A DNA stretch of 64,000 nucleotides, from assembly GCF_042684645.1 (NCBI RefSeq), contig NZ_JBHULV010000008.1, positions 124,001 through 188,000 of the forward strand. The letters run 5' to 3'. Shown piece by piece: positions 41,904-51,385 of the stretch. This stretch comes from Pseudopedobacter alpinus (GTDB lineage Bacteria > Bacteroidota > Bacteroidia > Sphingobacteriales > Sphingobacteriaceae). The notes under the pieces are model-generated. The model did not search any database. It was not told where the DNA came from and saw only the letters and a list, made by a program, of their open reading frames with translations. Made by a program: the position numbers and the translations under genes. Within the stretch, counting starts at the first letter, position 1; each line of letters begins with the position of its first letter.

Positions 41904-43454
41904 TTATTGATAATAGTCTTCGCCACGGATATTATCATGGGTGGGCATTGTCAATTCATCCGCAAAAAGGCTTTCGGGATGCTGGTCCATATTCTTCTCT
42001 AATATCATCTGTATGGTTTTGTAGGAGTAAATACCAAAGCCCAGTGCTCTTCTACATGCATTGATCAAACGCTCGTTGCCAGCTTTTTTGGCAAAACCAA
42101 GGATACCAACACACGATTTGTAGGCCTGTTCGGGATGTTGTTTGCGTTCCAGTACTTTCACTATATAGAGTCTCACATCGTCATGGATGCTAGTTGCCCA
42201 TTCCAGAAAGCGCTCTGGAGTCCAATCGGTCACGAACCTGTGAGTGGTAGCCATATGCTCCCGGTCGGTAGTATAGTTGTATGGGCTCTTCATCCGCTTA
42301 TGCATCGCAATGCGCTCATAATGGTAGAATACTTCAACATTTGAACTACTGTACAGGATCTTGACCTTTTTGCCGATGAATCGGAATGGTACGCTGTAAT
42401 AGTGTTTGTCAACCCCAAGGTTCACATGCCCGTTCTTCATAACGGTAGCATAATGTTGCTTTTTGAAAGCATAGCGAAGTACAGGAAGAGGATTGAGTGC
42501 CTCACGCTCAATTTCTTCGAACTGTAGCCTCCTGCTATAGTTCCTCCCTTTCAGTAGCTTTGTGTTATGAGATTCCAGTGCCACTAATATGGCTGAATTG
42601 AGTTCGGATAGCGAATGAAATACCTGTTTATTCAATGGAGCGTAGATACGGCTGTAGGCTATCTTTACTGCTCCCTCCACCAAAGCCTTGTCTCTTGGGC
42701 GGTAGGCTCTGGCTGGAAGTATGGTCGTTCCGTAATGATCCGCAAAATCGGCAAAGGTATCGTTAAGAGTAGGTTCGTAACGGTTGCTCTTGGTAACGGC
42801 CGCTTTAAGGTTATCGGGTACGATGGCTGCAGGTACACCGCCAAGATAGTGGAGTGTATTCTCACAGGCCGAGATAAAGTCCTCTTTCTGCTGACTCATC
42901 ACCGCTTCTACATAGGTAAGCTGACTAGCGGCTAGGATAGCAACGAAAACCTCCACCTCGGACACCTCGCCGGTATCTTTATCTACGACGGTAAGCTTTT
43001 GGCCTGCAAAATCGATAAATAGCTTATCACCAGCCTTATGGTCTAGGTGCATAACGGGGTTAACTCTGTTTTTCCATTGGTTGTAGTAAAAGCAGAACTG
43101 GGTATATTGGAAGCCGTCCGGAAACTCTTTTATATAGGATTCCCACAGCAGCATTCGGGTAACTCCGGTACGTTTCAACTCCCGGTCTATACTGGGAAAA
43201 CAGCGCTGAAGAGATAACAAACGGCTATTGGGTACATGCTCACGACTCTTGCCGAAGAAATCCTCCAGCTGCTTGTCGTTAAGAGCATCGATCTGCTGAA
43301 AACTGCAACCACTGGAAATGAATGCCTTTAAGTAAACTTTAACCGTATTACGGGAAACGCCAGTATGGGTAGCAATGGAAAGCTTGCTACGGCCCTGGGT
43401 GTACATTCTGAGTATCTGTCTTATCTTGCTCATGCTTATAGTGGAATTTGCCAT
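41904..43454 (-). CDS. istA: IS21 transposase IstA
   Basis: A 516-residue DDE transposase. Seen: an N-terminal helix-turn-helix (QGRSKLSIATHTGVSRNTVK), the catalytic domain with FIDFAGQKL (first Asp), VPDNLKAAV (second Asp) and RPRDKALVEGAV (Glu), and a C-terminal beta region (YYSVPFRFIGKKVKILYSSS). Frame intact; the element may still be active, or supply promoters to the neighbouring gene. Confidence 0.95.
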   Translation of the reverse strand: MANSTISMSKIRQILRMYTQGRSKLSIATHTGVSRNTVKVYLKAFISSGCSFQQIDALNDKQLEDFFGKSREHVPNSRLLSLQRCFPSIDRELKRTGVTRMLLWESYIKEFPDGFQYTQFCFYYNQWKNRVNPVMHLDHKAGDKLFIDFAGQKLTVVDKDTGEVSEVEVFVAILAASQLTYVEAVMSQQKEDFISACENTLHYLGGVPAAIVPDNLKAAVTKSNRYEPTLNDTFADFADHYGTTILPARAYRPRDKALVEGAVKIAYSRIYAPLNKQVFHSLSELNSAILVALESHNTKLLKGRNYSRRLQFEEIEREALNPLPVLRYAFKKQHYATVMKNGHVNLGVDKHYYSVPFRFIGKKVKILYSSSNVEVFYHYERIAMHKRMKSPYNYTTDREHMATTHRFVTDWTPERFLEWATSIHDDVRLYIVKVLERKQHPEQAYKSCVGILGFAKKAGNERLINACRRALGFGIYSYKTIQMILEKNMDQHPESLFADELTMPTHDNIRGEDYYQ

Positions 43455-43613
43455 TTCGATGGGTTATATATCCATCAAAAATAGGCTTACCGCTATTGCA
43501 TTTGACTATCGTTCGAACTGGTCAATTTCCTCCGAAATCGGATGGTCAATTTCCAGCGGAATAGGTGGTCAGTTTAAACCGAAATGTGGTGGTCAGTTTC
43601 AGCGAAATCTCCA

Positions 43614-43857
43614 CTAAGTGATTCTTTTTTAAATAAAGGATTTTCAAAGGTGACCATGTTACTGCAATTTTGACTTTCTCCCAAAGATACATTGTTCAAG
43701 TGACTACATAAATATTGAAGACATCTGTTTTCATCATATAATTGGAGTTCTTATGGCTATGAAAAGATCACTAAATTGATGGGCCTACTACAATTATAAT
43801 TTCAAAGGCTATTCATTAACTTTATAAAATCTTTAGCTCCTTATTCAAATCAAATTT
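43614..43857. other. Gap between the IS element and the nuclease-NACHT gene
   Basis: 244 bases with no gene. It contains no integrase remainder that I can read. The promoter of the nuclease-NACHT gene must lie here or in the IS end; no clear TAnnTTTG box is seen. Confidence 0.5.
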
Positions 43858-46800
43858 GTGAACAACTTAATTCATTCTTTATCAGCTTCTTTTTCACCTG
43901 AATATTTTTCACCACCTGTCGAAACAAGGCAACAAGAGCTGCCATTTTCTGAAATTTCATGGGAATATTTTGAAAAATTATGTTTTCGACTTGCAAATAG
44001 TGAAGGAAACGTAAAGGATGTGAGGTCTTATGGTACAAAAGGAGATAAACAGGAAGGAATAGATATTTATGCTTACGACGGGAATGGAAAATATATTGTA
44101 TATCAATGTAAAAACGAAAAGGGTTTTATTCCTGCAAAAATTAAAAAGGCTGGAGAGGAGTTTTTTGCGGGAAAATGGGCAAATAATGCACAAAAATTTG
44201 TGCTTTGCACTCGAGAGGCACTTAACAAACGAAATCGTGAAGACGAAATAATAAGACAGCGTCAAATTTTTAAAGATCGGAATCTTACGTTTGAAATTTG
44301 GGATTCATTGAGATTGAATGATAAGCTTAGGGAAAAGCCGCAGCTCGTTGATGAGTTTTTTGGAAGAGACTGGGTTAGAGTTTTTTGTGGAAAAGGTATA
44401 GCTGATTCGCTTTCTAATGTAACATATCCCAAAAGAAATCATTATGACTTTCCCGAAGATTACATTCCAAGAGAGGTCTCTAGCACAGAGGAAGGTTCAG
44501 TCCTCTCTTCATTTAACGCAGGTTCTTCACTAAAAGAAGCACTTTTAGAAAATAAAAGAATAGCATTATTAGCTTGGGGACAACATGGGAAATCGACAGA
44601 GTTACAATTTTTTGCAGCATCACTATCAAAAGAAGATGATATGTTTCCGTATCTGATTAGATTAGGGGACTATACAGATGAGGATATTATTTCTTATATA
44701 CCTGATATTAATAAGATTCCTCAAGATAAACTGGTGATTTTAATTGATGGTTTAGACGAAGTGTCATCTCTACATTTTGAAGTAACGTCAAAGAAAATCG
44801 GAAAGTTTGCTGGGGATTTTCCGAACTGTAGTATAGTGGTTTCGTGTAGAACAAATTTTTACACTTCTTTTGAAGAGGATAAATCACTAAATACGGTCAC
44901 AGGATTTAGTTCCTTTCGTCTGGATGAACTAAAATACGATTCCATTCAAAACTTCTTGAACCAACACCTTAATGAGAACAAAGAAATTTTTTTGAATGAA
45001 ATAGTTAAAAAAGGACTTTCTGATACGCTCAAAACACCATATTATCTGATTGGATTTGCTAAAGAATTTCAAGAAACAGGAAAAGTCACCAATAGTAAAG
45101 CGGCATTTTTTAAAAGGGAAGTTGGTAGATTAATAAAAAAGGACATTCATCGGGTTTATAGAACTGATCAGGAGCAAAAGGAATCGGAGTTAAGAACCTT
45201 GCTTTGTAAAGTTGCTTTTACCATGAAAGCATCTGGACAAACCGTCATAGCGAATCAGGATTTATTGGAAATTATTTCAAGAGATGATTTTAAATTATTA
45301 AGAGAAGCTGGAAGTCTTCTACAAGCTACAGATAAAACTGAGAAAAGCTGGAAATTCAATCAACAAAGTATTCATGAATATCTGGCAGCCGAAGTTTTAT
45401 CTCACCATAATTATATCTCTTTAAAAAAACATGTTGGGATTCAGCCCAAATTACTTAAAATATCACCTGTATGGTTGAATACCATTTCTTTTTTAAGTGG
45501 CATTTTAGATACAGATAGCACCCTTAAAACTAATATCACAATTTGGCTAACAAAACATAATCAAGATCAGGTGATTAAACTAGAGCCTGAATTATTAACA
45601 AATGAGTTAAGGGATCAAACATTCAAGAATATTTTCAATTTTTTCAAAAAGAAAAAAAGGAGAATCAACAGAACCATTTATAAACCAGAGCAACTAGCAA
45701 GATTTGGAGAGAGCGAATCCACCTTAGAATTTTTATGGCGGGAAACAAAGTCCATTAGTAAAAAGGAGATTATTGCCAATATTCTAGATATTATCAATTC
45801 TTTTCAGATTCAACTTTATCCAATATATGAGCAAAGATTTAAAGAGTTTTATGGACGTATTATATTCAAAGATGATGTTGATTTGCAATACCTCGCACTA
45901 AGAGGATATACCAGCGTTTTCAAGTTAACACCAACAGAGTTCGAGGTTATTTTTCAAAAATTTAAATATCATGATGATACCTGGATTAGGTATAGTTTAT
46001 TCTATGCAATTTGGAATAAAGGTCATGCAAATGAGTATATTGATTATATTTTGTCGCAGGCAAATTTCCTAATTAATGAAGAAAAGAAGAATTTCAATAA
46101 AAGCAATTCCTCAAATCTGAGACTCTCCAATGAAAATACAGAAATAAAGCATTGTATTGAACATATAGATTCTGAAAAAGGATTACTAAAGTTGTTTGAA
46201 ACGTTGAAAACAAAGCTTGTTTCTTTAGCGAGTTCTAATTTTTTTAATGCCGCTTTAATCAAGTCAATAGAGCGTGCTAGTTTATTTGTCAGTAGTCAGG
46301 AAATGATTCGATCGCTTCAAGAGGTATTCTTACTAAACCAAACCTACATAATCAATCAGGAGAAGTTTAGAATAGTTTTTATTGATTTTTTTAAACAGGC
46401 TCAATGTGTTGATCAGCTATGTAAATTGATTTATGATCCAACAAATATTAAAAGTGCAGAAATGATAAGTCGATTAGGAGCGTTAGCAACCCCTAAGTTT
46501 ATAGATTTATTAAAGAATGATTTTTATAATGGACTAATAGATCAAAATTCAATCACTCGTTTGGAACATTTTATGCGCAATGCGAAAAATGAAAATATCA
46601 GTTATTTAAGAAGTCAATTCAATATTAAAGTTACTCCAGTCAAAAATTATACAGACTATAAAAAACAAGAAGAAAAGGCTAGGAAAAGAGATCTGAATGC
46701 ACTTTTTAATAAAAATATTTTTATAGAGGAAGTGAAATTGATTTTTAAGGCATTTAACACTGACAAATTAAACAAAAATGCTATTTATAGTGACACAGAT

Positions 46801-48027
46801 CCTGATTATTGGAGTAGTGACTTTTGTAATGTAGCTCGTGATTTTTTGGACATTCGATCAGATTCTAATGAGGTTATTTTAGAAGAAGTGATTCAAAGTT
46901 TAATAAATAGTTCTGACAAAGATTATTTCCAAATTTACGAATACGTTAAACAATATAATGAGGCTGTTTTAAATGATGTACAATTAGAGGAAATTGTAGG
47001 TTGGTGTGATGATAAAGTAAAAATCGTTGATTTTAAAAAGGCGATTATAAAGGAATCAGAATTAGAATGGTCTTATAACACTGATGCTTTATTATTATCA
47101 TTTTTTATTAGACGATTCAATTTACAAACATATTCTAAAATTCTTTATCTAGATATGCTTTCATTTACTGAATATGGAGAGTCCATCATTAAGATATTTG
47201 AGTTTGTGGAAACAGTATGTTCAAAAGCAGAAATCACTTATCAGGTTCTTCAAAATTTACATAATGGCATAGACAATTTCTCATGCTTCAGCAATCACTT
47301 AAATTATGTAACTGCACATAAAATTGTTCAGTCTCTGCCTTATCTTAAAAAATATTTTGAGGTTTTTAAGGATAATTATGATCTCCTTAAAAGTTATTTG
47401 TCTCTAAGTGGTAAAATAGATGATCTGGAAGTAGTTTTACTTTCATCTACAGGTTATTTTCGGGATTATCTCATTGAACAATTTATTACTCACCAAAGTT
47501 CCATCATTCTTAACTATTTAAATAATCGTTTTAAAACCGAACTTGATATTAAGGAAAAGTTATGTTTAGCAAAATCTCTTATAAAATTGCAAGATAAAAA
47601 GGGAATAAAATATTACATCGAATATATTCAAAAAAGCAAGCAGGTTCCAGACGATTCTTCTCAAACCAATCCTCTGTATCAATTAAAAAAGATTTCAATG
47701 GTACATTCTATATTGGAACTCCTAATTCTTTCATATGACCCTGAAATTAAATTCGATTATTTTAATAATTTAACTAGTATTTGTATTAACGCACTGAGGA
47801 ATATTGCTTTAGCAGAGGGAAATTTTCCTAAAGCACACCGTTCTATAAAATTGTTTTTACTCTTAAAAAGAATTGAAAATTGTTTTTCAAATAATAAATT
47901 TCCTCAACTATTTTTCTCTGATTTAGAATTTTACTGGGAAGGAATTGAACAACAGCACCTAGTTAATCTTTCTGTTCCACTTAGTCTTTCAGAAGCTATT
48001 ATTTCCTATAAAAAGTTCGCTCTTTGA
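43858..48027 (+). CDS. Mrr-like nuclease-NACHT NTPase fusion with long helical C-terminus, candidate anti-phage defence
   Basis: A 1389-residue protein starting at GTG. No ATG lies before the nuclease domain. Order: a PD-(D/E)xK Mrr-type nuclease at about 30-170 (FEKLCFRL, then GIDIYAYD with Asp69 and YQCKNEK with Gln83 and Lys85); a NACHT-like NTPase at about 230-400 with Walker A AWGQHGKS (239-246), Walker B LVILIDGLDE (292-301) and SCRTNF (Arg331); then about 900 residues rich in helical repeats. Nuclease-STAND proteins of this plan (Avs and bacterial NACHT defence families) kill or arrest phage-infected cells by nuclease action after sensing a phage molecule. It is the island's only intact cargo. 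Sensor ligand and activity are unknown. Confidence 0.85.
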   Translation: MNNLIHSLSASFSPEYFSPPVETRQQELPFSEISWEYFEKLCFRLANSEGNVKDVRSYGTKGDKQEGIDIYAYDGNGKYIVYQCKNEKGFIPAKIKKAGEEFFAGKWANNAQKFVLCTREALNKRNREDEIIRQRQIFKDRNLTFEIWDSLRLNDKLREKPQLVDEFFGRDWVRVFCGKGIADSLSNVTYPKRNHYDFPEDYIPREVSSTEEGSVLSSFNAGSSLKEALLENKRIALLAWGQHGKSTELQFFAASLSKEDDMFPYLIRLGDYTDEDIISYIPDINKIPQDKLVILIDGLDEVSSLHFEVTSKKIGKFAGDFPNCSIVVSCRTNFYTSFEEDKSLNTVTGFSSFRLDELKYDSIQNFLNQHLNENKEIFLNEIVKKGLSDTLKTPYYLIGFAKEFQETGKVTNSKAAFFKREVGRLIKKDIHRVYRTDQEQKESELRTLLCKVAFTMKASGQTVIANQDLLEIISRDDFKLLREAGSLLQATDKTEKSWKFNQQSIHEYLAAEVLSHHNYISLKKHVGIQPKLLKISPVWLNTISFLSGILDTDSTLKTNITIWLTKHNQDQVIKLEPELLTNELRDQTFKNIFNFFKKKKRRINRTIYKPEQLARFGESESTLEFLWRETKSISKKEIIANILDIINSFQIQLYPIYEQRFKEFYGRIIFKDDVDLQYLALRGYTSVFKLTPTEFEVIFQKFKYHDDTWIRYSLFYAIWNKGHANEYIDYILSQANFLINEEKKNFNKSNSSNLRLSNENTEIKHCIEHIDSEKGLLKLFETLKTKLVSLASSNFFNAALIKSIERASLFVSSQEMIRSLQEVFLLNQTYIINQEKFRIVFIDFFKQAQCVDQLCKLIYDPTNIKSAEMISRLGALATPKFIDLLKNDFYNGLIDQNSITRLEHFMRNAKNENISYLRSQFNIKVTPVKNYTDYKKQEEKARKRDLNALFNKNIFIEEVKLIFKAFNTDKLNKNAIYSDTDPDYWSSDFCNVARDFLDIRSDSNEVILEEVIQSLINSSDKDYFQIYEYVKQYNEAVLNDVQLEEIVGWCDDKVKIVDFKKAIIKESELEWSYNTDALLLSFFIRRFNLQTYSKILYLDMLSFTEYGESIIKIFEFVETVCSKAEITYQVLQNLHNGIDNFSCFSNHLNYVTAHKIVQSLPYLKKYFEVFKDNYDLLKSYLSLSGKIDDLEVVLLSSTGYFRDYLIEQFITHQSSIILNYLNNRFKTELDIKEKLCLAKSLIKLQDKKGIKYYIEYIQKSKQVPDDSSQTNPLYQLKKISMVHSILELLILSYDPEIKFDYFNNLTSICINALRNIALAEGNFPKAHRSIKLFLLLKRIENCFSNNKFPQLFFSDLEFYWEGIEQQHLVNLSVPLSLSEAIISYKKFAL

Positions 48028-48496
48028 ATCAGAGATGATATTTAATCTTAACTCTTGATTAAAGTCATTGTGATTTGGGTAATGTAATCTGATTTTCCGA
48101 ATTAAATAATGTCTTTTCTAGCGATAATTCCTTAAATTCTTCATACATAACTCGATTAGAAATGAGATTTGGATCTTAAAGATTTAAAAACCAGAAAACC
48201 TATTTTTGATTTTTAGCAAATTAACAATTACAGAGAAAATATGTGCAGTATCATCTAATATAATCAGCTAAATAAATGAGGATTTATATATTATTTTATT
48301 ATCATATTTCGCGAAAAAACCATTAAGTTATTGAATCTAAATTAATAAATACAGACAAAAATATTTTTATTAATGTCTTAATTTTGCTAGCTTTAATAAC
48401 ATTTTCAATTAAAATATATCAAGATTAAAGTGAGTACTTGGTGAGTACTTGATTCAAAAAGTCACAAAAAACTGATTTACAGAGTTTAAAAGCATA
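48028..48496. other. AT-rich right end of the island
   Basis: No gene seen. The region ends with the arm-type double word at 48429-48450 and then the att core at 48497. An open frame at 48454-48654 on the minus strand covers the att site and a terminator and is not a gene. Confidence 0.6.
48429..48450. repeat. Right arm-type repeat of the island
   Basis: AGTGAGTACTTGGTGAGTAC plus TT; one mismatch to 40692-40713. Distance to the att core is 46 bases. Confidence 0.7.
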
Positions 48497-48519
48497 GGTT
48501 CGATTCCCCTACGGGCTAC
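48497..48519 (+). other. Right attachment site (attR core)
   Basis: 23-base duplicate of the tRNA-Glu 3' end. The preceding bases do not match the tRNA, so this is an att remnant and not a tRNA gene. Confidence 0.85.
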
Positions 48520-48530
48520 ACGATTAATCA

Positions 48531-48566
48531 TAAAAACCTGCAAATCATAAGTTTGCAGGTTTTTTG
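48531..48566 (+). terminator. Ancestral terminator of the tRNA cluster
   Basis: Stem AAAACCTGCAAA / TTTGCAGGTTTT with a T tail, 12 bases after attR. Before integration it would have followed tRNA-Glu. Confidence 0.85.
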
Positions 48567-48583
48567 TTTCTAAATCATTTTCC

Positions 48584-48620
48584 ACAAAAAAAGCTGCTTC
48601 ATTTCTGAAACAGCTTTTAA
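48584..48620 (-). terminator. Terminator of the TonB-dependent receptor gene
   Basis: On the minus strand AAAAGCTGTTTCAG pairs with CTTCATTTCTGAAA-side bases to form an imperfect stem followed by T7. Confidence 0.75.
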
Positions 48621-48640
48621 TATTTAAATTTTTTTGTATA

Positions 48641-51385
48641 TTATTTAATATCAACCAAAATACCTGTAAAAATCATACGGCCTAATTGTGGACCGCCCCA
48701 AATTTGCGTGTTGTAAGAATTGGTTAAGTTGGTGCCACCAATTTGTATGGTTGATTTTTGTTTTTCAAACTTATAACTTAAAGATGCATCTAAAGTTCCT
48801 ATGTTGTCAATAGGGCCAATATCAAATGGAAACTCATAAATGAAGCCTTGTTGCCATCTGTAATTTACGTTATAACTGATTTTCTTTTTCAACTCACCAT
48901 CAATACCTAAGTTAAATTTGTTTTCTGGGGTATTAAAGAAAGCCAAGAAACCAGCTGGTAAATCGCCAATTTTATTGTAGCTGTAGTTACCACTAAAGTT
49001 AAGTTCGCGTTTAAAGTTATAGTTTAAACCAAAACTAACACCTTGTGTGGTTACTTCTTGTTCGCTGTTAAACCAAACTTGTATTATTCTGGTTGGGCTT
49101 GTTGGGTCGCTAAGGCGATTTCTTGGCTGCGGATCAGACACAGGTCCAGGTGCAGCACCTACTGCTACCGCTAACTGACCAACCGTTGGTCGTGTTCCAT
49201 CTGTATTACCTACAAAGGGTTGGGCACCTATAAAATTTGTATATCTACTGTTGAAATAAGCTATATCAAAAAACAGCTTGTCCAATAAAATGGTTTTGTA
49301 ACCAATCTCAAAAGTATTAACCTGTTCTAAATCTAACTTTTTAGCCTCATAATTGAATGCTGTTGAACCACCTGCCACAGCGCCAATATTTGCAGCAGCA
49401 CCTGGTGAAGCTGTTAAAAGAGTGGTGTTATAACCTTGGAAACCATTTCTTACGTTACCTAAAAGCAATGCACTACCAATGTCTAATCTAATAAACTGGT
49501 CTATTTGTGTTGGACTTCTAAAAGCAGTTCCGTAACTCGCTCTAAAGTTATTTTGTCTTTGCTCTCCAAATGTGTAAACAGCAGAAGCTCTTGGTGAAAA
49601 CTTAGAGTCGAAATTTTTAAAATTATCTAATCTACCTGCAACTTGAATTTTTAAAGCTTCGTTAAATAAAGTTTTTGCAGCCTGTCCGTAAAAGCCATAC
49701 TCGTAATTTTGTATTCTATCGCCACCCGGAGTGTCTTCAAATACCGCACCTTCAGATGCTAAACCAAAAGAACGGTAAGCAGCACCAACAATAACATCAA
49801 CTGGCTTAAATTTAAAGTTATACTGCCCACTAATATCAGACATGATAGAGTTTACAGGTAACCTAGAACCTGCTGGTTGGTTTAGTTCTGCATTGTATTT
49901 TTTTAATGCGTTAAAACTTGCGGTACCTTCTTTTGGCCAAGTTGCTTCTGCTGCTGCATAAGCTTGTACTGGTGTAGCACCTTGTTGTAAAGCACCTCCA
50001 TAAGTAGTGAAAAATTGTTGAGTATAACTGGTGTATGGCTGTCCTGTTGTTGGGTTATTAGGTAAAGCTGGCAATCCTGCCGCAGTTGGGTTAATGGTAG
50101 CCATTCTTGCTCCTAAAAAGCTTAAATCGTAAGAATCTGCACCGTTATCTTCTGTTCTAAACCCACGGATAAACCAATTATCACTTTTCAATTCGGCTTT
50201 AAACTGATCTACATATAAATTCTTTAAACGATATCTACTTGTAGATTGGTAAGTGGTAGTTCCTCCAGCTCTTTTATAATCTATGGTGGCTTTTAATTTA
50301 TCGGTAATTAAGTAAGATATACTTGGATTAATACGGTAAGAATTTGTTTTATTGTCATCGCCAATTAAACCAGCTTCGCTCCAACCCGGTGTGTAAACTT
50401 GCTCATTAGGTACTATACTTGTGCCGGCTTGTGCTGTGCTTATTTCACCGTATTTGTTTAAAGCATCATAGCCAAAACCAGAACCCGGTTGATAATTTTT
50501 TGCAGATGTTATTCTTTTTGCAGAAAAATCATTTGCCAACCAGTCATCAGCTGTAAAGTAAGAAGCATTAATTTTAAAGGCTAATTTATCGTTCAATTTT
50601 TTTGCATACCTAACTTGTCCGTCAAATAAACTTCTGTTGCCACCTTTTAATTTTAAAGACAAACCTTCTGTGTAAAAAGGATCTTTAGAATTTGTTAAGA
50701 TAACTCCGTTAAAAGCATTGGCGCCATATAGTGCAGATGCAGGGCCATGTATAATCTCAACATTGCTAATGTCAAGTTCGGCAACGCCCAACATATTACC
50801 TGCGTTTAAATTTAAACTTGGTACTTGTATATCTACATAATCTGCTAATTGGATAATCCTTTCAGATTTTGGACTGTTAAAACCTCTGGTAGAAACCGAG
50901 GTTAATAACATAGAAGAACTATTAATATCAATACCTTGAAATTTACTTAGTGTTGCGTAAATATCGGCTCCGCTACTGTTTAAAATTTGCTTACTTGAGA
51001 CCTTAGTTACTGTAACTGGTGCTTCTAAAATGCGTTCTTCTACTCTAGAAGCAGATACTACAACTTCATTAAAAGAAATTGTGCTTTCTATTAATTTTAC
51101 ATTGATAGTTGTTGATGGCGCATTTAAAGTAATTTTTTGTGTTTCGAAACCTAAATAGGATATAACTACAACTAATGGACTGTTTTGAAAATCCAAGTTT
51201 AAAGCAAACTCTCCGTTCACGTTTGTAGTTGTACCAATAAATTTCCCTTGTAATACAACACTAGCGCCAATAATTGGTTGGTTGTCACTCGAAGTTACTT
51301 TACCTTTTACGTTTTGCGCAAGCGAAGTAAAAGCTAACGAAACAAGGCATAGCATGAGTACGCCAAATCGTATTAATTTTTCCAT
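48641..51385 (-). CDS. TonB-dependent receptor with carboxypeptidase-like N-terminal domain
   Basis: A 914-residue outer-membrane transporter. Seen: a signal peptide (ending SLAQN), a CarboxypepD_reg-like domain (VKGKVTSSDNQPIIGASVVL, GEFALNLDF), a plug (NEVVVSASRVEERILEAPVT, VEIIHGPASALYGANAFNGV), and a 22-strand-type barrel ending RMIFTGILVDIK. There is no SusD gene beside it, so a polysaccharide-uptake locus is unlikely; siderophore, vitamin or peptide uptake is possible. It is immediately downstream of the island's right end and convergent with it. Confidence 0.92.
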   Translation of the reverse strand: MEKLIRFGVLMLCLVSLAFTSLAQNVKGKVTSSDNQPIIGASVVLQGKFIGTTTNVNGEFALNLDFQNSPLVVVISYLGFETQKITLNAPSTTINVKLIESTISFNEVVVSASRVEERILEAPVTVTKVSSKQILNSSGADIYATLSKFQGIDINSSSMLLTSVSTRGFNSPKSERIIQLADYVDIQVPSLNLNAGNMLGVAELDISNVEIIHGPASALYGANAFNGVILTNSKDPFYTEGLSLKLKGGNRSLFDGQVRYAKKLNDKLAFKINASYFTADDWLANDFSAKRITSAKNYQPGSGFGYDALNKYGEISTAQAGTSIVPNEQVYTPGWSEAGLIGDDNKTNSYRINPSISYLITDKLKATIDYKRAGGTTTYQSTSRYRLKNLYVDQFKAELKSDNWFIRGFRTEDNGADSYDLSFLGARMATINPTAAGLPALPNNPTTGQPYTSYTQQFFTTYGGALQQGATPVQAYAAAEATWPKEGTASFNALKKYNAELNQPAGSRLPVNSIMSDISGQYNFKFKPVDVIVGAAYRSFGLASEGAVFEDTPGGDRIQNYEYGFYGQAAKTLFNEALKIQVAGRLDNFKNFDSKFSPRASAVYTFGEQRQNNFRASYGTAFRSPTQIDQFIRLDIGSALLLGNVRNGFQGYNTTLLTASPGAAANIGAVAGGSTAFNYEAKKLDLEQVNTFEIGYKTILLDKLFFDIAYFNSRYTNFIGAQPFVGNTDGTRPTVGQLAVAVGAAPGPVSDPQPRNRLSDPTSPTRIIQVWFNSEQEVTTQGVSFGLNYNFKRELNFSGNYSYNKIGDLPAGFLAFFNTPENKFNLGIDGELKKKISYNVNYRWQQGFIYEFPFDIGPIDNIGTLDASLSYKFEKQKSTIQIGGTNLTNSYNTQIWGGPQLGRMIFTGILVDIK

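Larger units (their letters stand above)
41015..43613 (-). mobile_element. IS21-family insertion sequence
   Basis: About 2.6 kb with imperfect terminal inverted repeats TGTATATTTCGGAGAAAC (41015) and, complemented from 43613, TGGAGATTTCGCTGAAAC (14 of 18 match). Internal AAACTGACCAC words repeat near both ends, as in IS21 transposase sites. It carries istA and istB. I find no target duplication in the flanks (GTAATA and CTAAGT), which suggests that a deletion or recombination followed insertion. Confidence 0.87.
40567..48519. mobile_element. Integrated genomic island at tRNA-Glu carrying a nuclease-NACHT gene
   Basis: Bounded by a 23-bp direct repeat of the tRNA-Glu 3' end (40567-40589 and 48497-48519). 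Inside each end lies a near-identical 22-bp element made of two GTGAGTACTT words (40692-40713 and 48429-48450, one mismatch), as expected for integrase arm sites. Contents: terminator, integrase remnant, an IS21-family element and one 1389-residue cargo gene. With no intact integrase the island cannot move by itself. Confidence 0.85.

Noticed and set aside
48454..48654. 66-residue minus-strand open frame
   Set aside because: It is read through the att site and two terminators and overlaps the end of the receptor gene.
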